25,809 nucleotides of DNA, from contig CBDTTW010000020.1 in the NCBI GenBank assembly GCA_965363675.1, positions 1 to 25,809 on the forward strand, written 5' to 3'. Both the position numbers and the translations under genes were made by a program. The stretch is from CBDTTW01 sp965363675 (GTDB lineage: Bacteria; Bacteroidota; Rhodothermia; Rhodothermales; DASSAV01). The notes under the pieces were generated by a model. It was not told the origin of the DNA and ran no database searches. It saw only the letters and a program-made list of their open reading frames with translations. This document shows positions 24,525 through 25,809 of the stretch, piece by piece. Numbering within the stretch: the stretch's first letter is position 1; each line of letters begins with the position of its first letter.

Positions 24525-24938
24525 ATGCCGCCCATCAAAGAACTGCTCCAGACCGCGCGCACCATCGCCGTCGTCGGGTGCTCCGAGCGCCCCGACCGTA
24601 TCAGCCACACCATCGCCCGGTACCTGCAAGAGGCAGGCTACCGCGTCATCCCGGTCAACCCGAAGGTTCCGGAGCTGCTCGGCGAGACGTGCTACCCGAG
24701 CCTGTCGGACGTGCCGCTGGAGGCGCCCATCGACATCGTGAACGTGTTCCGCAAACCGGCCTTCACGGCGGGCGTCGTCCAGGAAGCGGCCGCGCGGGCC
24801 GAGCGCACGCAGCGTAAGCCTACCATCTGGACGCAACTCGGCGTGTCGAGCCCCGAGGCCGAACGCCTGGCGGAGGAGGCCGGTTTGCCCTACGTGCGCG
24901 ACCGCTGCATCTACGTGGACCACCGCTCGCTGCTGTAG
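24525..24938 (+). CDS. CoA-binding domain protein (Rossmann fold)
   Basis: This 137-residue single-domain protein is of the CoA_binding_2 family, like E. coli YccU. The Rossmann nucleotide/CoA-binding start is RTIAVVGCSERPDRISHTIA (12-31), followed by YLQEAGYRVIPVNPK (33-47). The middle has ETCYPSLSDVPLEAPIDIVN (54-73). Family members resemble the N-terminal domain of succinyl-CoA ligase alpha and bind CoA, but no reaction is established. The ATG at 24525 matches the natural start of the family; the frame extends upstream to 24375 over the divergent gene's start and is not used. It is divergent from the DUF2264 gene, with 124 nt between, and convergent with the ArsR gene across a very long hairpin. 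Confidence 0.9.
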   Translation: MPPIKELLQTARTIAVVGCSERPDRISHTIARYLQEAGYRVIPVNPKVPELLGETCYPSLSDVPLEAPIDIVNVFRKPAFTAGVVQEAAARAERTQRKPTIWTQLGVSSPEAERLAEEAGLPYVRDRCIYVDHRSLL

Positions 24939-24950
24939 GCCCGGGCCAAA

Positions 24951-24998
24951 CGCACGCCGCCCCCGGCGGAAGCGGACTTCCGCCGGGGGCGGCGTGCG
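24951..24998. terminator. 22-bp perfect hairpin between convergent genes
   Basis: Positions 24951-24972 pair without a mismatch with 24977-24998 around a CGGA loop. The stem is almost all G-C. It lies 12 nt after the CoA-binding gene and 29 nt before the ArsR stop. There is no T-run on either side. Bidirectional termination is the simplest reading; the length and perfection are unusual. Confidence 0.7.
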
Positions 24999-25027
24999 GG
25001 CAGCTCTCGCCTTTCAGAAACGCCCGG

Positions 25028-25369
25028 TCAGGACAGCTTCTGGTATTCGGCTTCCTCGCGGATGCGGCTGCACACAATCGTGCAAAGCGCCGAGAGCGTC
25101 GGGTCGCTGATCGAGAAGAAGGAGAACAGCCCCTCCTTGCGCCGCACCACCAGCCCCTCCTCGGCGAGCTGCCCGAGGTGCTTGCTGACGTTGGCCTGCT
25201 GGTAGCCCGTCGCCTCGACGAGCTGCTGCACGGTCATCTCGCCGCGCGTATGCAAATGATTCAGCAGGTCCAGCCGGACCGGCTCGCCGAGCAGCTTGAA
25301 ACGCCGGGCGGTTTGCTCCATCATAGGTTGTGGAACGAGCTTCATGTTGGGTCTTGCGGGGTTACTCAT
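25028..25369 (-). CDS. ArsR/SmtB-family winged-helix regulator
   Basis: This 113-residue DNA-binding protein is of the ArsR family. Typical blocks are RRFKLLGEPVRLDLLNHLH (22-40) and MTVQQLVEATGYQQANVSKH (45-64), where the latter is the helix-turn-helix. LGQLAEEGLVVRRKEGLFSF is the recognition helix end and wing. Two cysteines, C96 and C100, lie in the C-terminal dimerisation helix (LSALCTIVCSRI). They could bind a soft metal or form a thiol switch, but the classical ArsR alpha-3 CxC site is absent. The start may be ATG at 25369 or the ATG at 25345 (MKLVPQPMMEQ); neither has a Shine-Dalgarno. The adjacent upstream DNA holds two dyads that could be its operators. No metal transporter or reductase gene is next to it in this window. 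Confidence 0.88.
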   Translation of the reverse strand: MSNPARPNMKLVPQPMMEQTARRFKLLGEPVRLDLLNHLHTRGEMTVQQLVEATGYQQANVSKHLGQLAEEGLVVRRKEGLFSFFSISDPTLSALCTIVCSRIREEAEYQKLS

Positions 25370-25373
25370 GTAT

Positions 25374-25387
25374 TAAACCGGTATTTA
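25374..25387. promoter_or_regulatory. candidate operator upstream of the ArsR gene
   Basis: TAAA-6 nt-TTTA (25374-25387) lies 5 nt upstream of the ArsR start, with an ACCGGT palindrome inside. AT-rich dyads near the start codon are typical of autoregulated ArsR genes. Support is by position and symmetry only. Confidence 0.3.
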
Positions 25388-25443
25388 GGAATCGACGTAG
25401 TCGTGACCGCGTAGGTGTATAACGTCAACAGGTGAAGAATATT

Positions 25444-25462
25444 CCTTCGGAGCGTCCGAAGG
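25444..25462. promoter_or_regulatory. dyad CCTTCGGA-GCG-TCCGAAGG
   Basis: A perfect 8-bp inverted repeat around 3 nt lies between the ArsR gene and the LamG-like gene. On the minus strand it is flanked by TTGACG (25463-25468) and AATATT (25438-25443), so it exactly fills a 19-nt spacer between -35-like and -10-like elements. It could be an operator or, being 54 nt past the LamG-like stop, a terminator for that gene. Confidence 0.4.
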
Positions 25463-25516
25463 CGTCAAAATATTTATGCGGCAGGCCGGAGCATTCCTGG
25501 GCGGGAGCGCCCGTAT

Positions 25517-25809
25517 TCACGGCAGCGGGCGCAGGGCGATGTTGCGCACGGCGCCGGTAGTGCGGTACGTGGCGATGCCGAGCGGGCGGCTCAGGCCCAC
25601 CTCGACCCGGATCGAAAGCTCATGCCCTGCAATGTCAAAGTCTACCACGTGCTCCTTGTCGATCCAGGCGTCGATGCGCGCCTCCGTCACACGGAGGCGG
25701 ACGGTGTACCAGCGGTCCGACTCGAAGCTCATCCACCGGCTCGTAGCGTTCTCCGAGGCGTCGTAGCCGTCGATGCTGCTCAGCCCGACCACCCCGCCGC
25801 CCCACCCGC
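25517..25809 (-). CDS. C-terminal part of a concanavalin-like (LamG/DUF1080-type) protein
   Basis: This frame stays open to the right edge, so only the last 97 residues are seen. They form the second half of a concanavalin-A-like beta-sandwich: GLSSIDGYDASENATSRW, then the strand-rich DRWYTVRLRVTEARIDAWID. EVGLSRPLGIATYRTTGAVR leads to the end at 25517. Such domains occur in secreted or lipid-anchored proteins that bind or cut polysaccharide. I cannot see the N-terminus, so signal peptide, full domain order and activity are unknown. A GTG within the frame at 25792 is unlikely to be the start, because GWGGG precedes it in frame, which suits this domain. Confidence 0.7.
   Translation of the reverse strand, partial: GWGGGVVGLSSIDGYDASENATSRWMSFESDRWYTVRLRVTEARIDAWIDKEHVVDFDIAGHELSIRVEVGLSRPLGIATYRTTGAVRNIALRPLP

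Overview
The window is a GC-rich stretch of chromosomal, mostly housekeeping DNA from a Gram-negative bacterium. The gene content suggests a high-GC member of the Bacteroidota/Rhodothermota group, of the Rhodothermus-Salinibacter kind. BamD and exported lipoproteins indicate an outer membrane, and BshB1 indicates bacillithiol as the low-molecular-weight thiol. The glucan phosphorylase is the short DUF3417 type, most genes lack a clear Shine-Dalgarno, and several upstream regions show a TTTG/TTG...TA layout with about 19-21 nt between the elements. This assignment is inference; no rRNA or tRNA gene lies in the window.

Layout from left to right. (1) 1-576 (-) is the N-terminal part of a PlsC-type acyltransferase running off the left edge. 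(2) 654-3254 (+) is a tight three-gene set: GT4 glycosyltransferase, thioredoxin-like lipoprotein and HDAC-family deacetylase. The last gene overlaps the tail of convergent prmC (3242-4123, -) by 13 bp. (3) 4124-4597 is the only gene-free stretch above 300 bp; it holds foldable inverted repeats and the likely promoters of the alpha-glucan phosphorylase gene (4598-6655, +). (4) 6723-15307 is a long minus-strand run. In transcription order it reads guaA, a TPR plus periplasmic-binding-protein-fold protein resembling LpoA, bamD, nadD, a two-domain NagZ-like GH3 enzyme, a thioredoxin-fold protein, an NhaC antiporter and acylphosphatase. (5) 15409-18446 (-) is efp-accB-accC-gcvH. (6) 18666-19319 (+) is a single-pass membrane protein of unknown role, facing bshB1 (19389-20174, -) across a strong hairpin. 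(7) A 62-residue orphan (20278-20466, +) faces leuS (20488-23142, -), which follows a Tat-exported DUF2264 protein (23168-24400, -). (8) A CoA-binding protein (24525-24938, +) and an ArsR-type regulator (25028-25369, -) converge on a 22-bp perfect hairpin. The C-terminal end of a LamG-like protein (25517-25809, -) closes the window.

Functional themes are envelope building (PlsC, GT4, BamD, LpoA-like, GH3), fatty-acid initiation (AccB, AccC), translation (PrmC, EF-P, LeuRS), one-carbon and purine metabolism (GcvH, GuaA), NAD synthesis (NadD) and thiol redox (BshB1 and two thioredoxin-fold proteins). I see no mobile element, CRISPR array, prophage, toxin-antitoxin pair or defence island. No clearly new multi-gene system can be supported. 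The best leads are the LpoA-like protein beside BamD, the 4.1-4.6 kb intergenic structure, the dyad at the efp promoter, and the orphan small and membrane proteins.
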